Positions 13,033 through 16,072 of a DNA stretch of 16,072 bases are shown here, piece after piece (position 1 is the stretch's first letter; every line of letters starts with the position of its first letter). The DNA is from Collinsella sp. (lineage in GTDB: Bacteria; Actinomycetota; Coriobacteriia; Coriobacteriales; Coriobacteriaceae). The translations under genes and the position numbers were made by a program. Location of the stretch: NCBI GenBank assembly GCA_019414345.1, contig DXMF01000045.1, positions 4,030 through 20,101 of the forward strand, in the 5' to 3' direction. The notes under the pieces were generated by a model, which was not told the DNA's origin, did no database searches, and saw nothing but the letters and a program-made list of their open reading frames with translations.

Positions 13033-13716
13033 TTAGATGCCGGCGATTGCGAAGTTGAGCAGCCACTCGGCCAGCGGATACACGGTAACGTCGAAATACC
13101 GTCCGATCACGTCGATGCCGGTCCACATGGGCAGCAGATACAGCACTAGGATGAGGATGGGCATGGCGTATTGCTGCAGGCGGTAGTAGTTGGTGAGCGC
13201 CTTGCCCTTGAGGAACGGCACGATAATCGACGAGCCGTCGAGCGGCGGGATCGGGATGAGGTTAAAGAACGCGAGCGACAGGTTGATCACAATAAAGGTG
13301 GCACCGAAGTTCATGATTTGTGATGCCACAGCAAAGGACATGCTGGTGTAGAGGTTGCCGTATGTCGCGTGCATGAGAGCGGCCGCAAGGCATGCAAGCG
13401 CAATGTTCGATGCGGGGCCGGCCACGCTCACCAGGACCTCGTCGCGCTTGGGGTGCTTGAGGTTGTTGAGGTAGACGGGCACGGGCTTGGCGAAGGCGAA
13501 CACCGGGCCGCCGGCCGCGAGCATAAGCAGCGGCAGGAGAATGGTGCCAAATGGGTCGATGTGGTTGAGCGGGTTGAGCGAGACGCGGCCGCGCGAACGG
13601 GCCGTCTTATCGCCGAGTGCCCAGGCCGCGGCGGCGTGCGCGCTCTCGTGGATCACGATGCCCACGATGACGGCGGCGGCGCTGGCGAGCAGGTTCATGA
13701 GGTAGCTGCTGGACAT
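13033..13716 (-). CDS. Site-2-protease-type membrane zinc metalloprotease (peptidase family M50)
   Basis: The 227-residue protein is a compact, hydrophobic M50 peptidase of the YwhC/small S2P type with no PDZ or CBS domain. The zinc motif H23-E-S-A-H27 sits at the end of the first membrane segment. The conserved LNPLNHIDPFGTILLP block (48-62) is next, and the third ligand is expected in IPPLDGSS (D160), preceded by FFNLIPIP. Membrane segments are visible at about 5-30, 56-76, 97-117, 125-155 and 183-200. Family members cleave substrates within the membrane; the small forms have few known substrates. GGGGAG just upstream of the ATG overlaps the stop of the small membrane-protein gene, 9 bases away. 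No anti-sigma factor or obvious substrate gene is in the window, so the target is unknown. Confidence 0.9.
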   Translation of the reverse strand: MSSSYLMNLLASAAAVIVGIVIHESAHAAAAWALGDKTARSRGRVSLNPLNHIDPFGTILLPLLMLAAGGPVFAFAKPVPVYLNNLKHPKRDEVLVSVAGPASNIALACLAAALMHATYGNLYTSMSFAVASQIMNFGATFIVINLSLAFFNLIPIPPLDGSSIIVPFLKGKALTNYYRLQQYAMPILILVLYLLPMWTGIDVIGRYFDVTVYPLAEWLLNFAIAGI

Positions 13717-13725
13717 GTCACTCCC

Positions 13726-14008
13726 CTAGCGGACGCGGCGCGAGGCGCGCGTAAGCAGGTAGTCGGCCACAAACAGGATGACGGCCACGATGGCGTAATC
13801 CAAGCGGAACACGCCGCCAAAGGGTGAGGTGATGACGCCGTAGCCGGCGATAGCGCTCGGCAGCGCGCGCGAAAGCTCAACGACAAAGCCAACGATCTGC
13901 AGCTTGGCGGTGAGGCCGCTAAAGCACAGCAGCACGGTCATCGCGCTCATAAAGATGCCGCAGATGCGACAGGCGATGGCGATGATGCTCATCGCCACGG
14001 CGGTGGCT

Positions 14009-14022
<14 letters not shown>
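13726..14022 (-). CDS. Small hydrophobic membrane protein, 98 residues, unknown family
   Basis: I do not recognise this protein. It is 98 residues long with a positively charged start (VNSRKAT), hydrophobic segments at about 9-36, 42-62 and 76-90, and a basic end (TRASRRVR). This predicts two or three membrane helices. The frame is open further upstream inside the ABC-F gene, but that part is arginine/serine/proline-rich shadow. The likely start is the GTG at 14022, because GAGGAG (14030-14035) lies 7 bases upstream. It overlaps the end of the ABC-F gene by 14 bases. It is followed after 9 bases by the M50 protease, so the two are almost certainly co-translated from one message. A role as partner or substrate of the protease is only a guess from position. 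Confidence 0.7.
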
Positions 14023-16042
<2,020 letters not shown>

Positions 16043-16072
16043 GGTGCCGCCTTTGACCTTGTGTGCCTATAT

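Overview
The window is a GC-rich stretch of bacterial chromosome in which all 18 genes lie on the minus strand, so transcription runs from high to low coordinates. The protein families, the gene order scpA-scpB-rluB-cmk-(...)-der (known from actinobacteria such as Mycobacterium) and the added plsC-ispH and DUF512-der-plsY-gpsA neighbourhoods (better known from Firmicutes) suggest an anaerobic actinobacterium of the Coriobacteriia. A Collinsella-like gut organism is my best guess, but that is pattern recognition and not a database result.

Layout in the direction of transcription: an ABC-F ATPase (16042-14009); a small membrane protein that starts inside its 3' end (14022-13726); a small site-2-type zinc metalloprotease (13716-13033); an 84-base gap; the chromosome-segregation pair scpA and scpB (12948-11408); the pseudouridine synthase rluB (11421-10444); a 66-base gap with no recognisable feature; cytidylate kinase cmk (10377-9691); the acyltransferase plsC (9687-8959); ispH (8956-8057); a DUF512 radical SAM protein (8054-6612); the ribosome-assembly GTPase der (6601-5267); plsY (5274-4591); gpsA (4581-3574); ribulose-phosphate epimerase rpe (3555-2884); a cysteine desulfurase (2877-1699); a Nif3-family protein (1702-893); a coiled-coil zinc-ribbon protein (896-177); and the first 58 codons of coaBC, cut by the left edge (174-1). 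About 99% of the window is coding or within 20 bases of a gene. No intergenic stretch reaches 100 bases. I see no tRNA, rRNA, insertion sequence, CRISPR array, riboswitch or convincing rho-independent terminator.

Most neighbours overlap by 4-14 bases or are separated by 2-18 bases, and many Shine-Dalgarno sequences lie inside the preceding gene. This implies one or two long polycistronic messages with translational coupling. The only places where a new transcript could plausibly start are the 84-base gap before scpA, the 66-base gap before cmk, and upstream of the window.

Functionally this is a growth-linked housekeeping cluster. GpsA makes glycerol-3-phosphate, PlsY and PlsC acylate it to phosphatidic acid, and Cmk recycles the CMP released in later phospholipid synthesis. 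IspH finishes the MEP isoprenoid pathway. ScpA/ScpB load SMC on the chromosome. RluB, Der and the ABC-F protein serve the ribosome. The cysteine desulfurase could supply sulfur to Fe-S enzymes such as IspH and the radical SAM protein. I found no clear evidence of a new multi-gene system. The points most worth a second look are a PlsC with Glu in place of the usual HX4D aspartate, a zinc ribbon missing one ligand cysteine, the uncharacterised radical SAM protein beside der, and the uncharacterised small membrane protein beside the metalloprotease.
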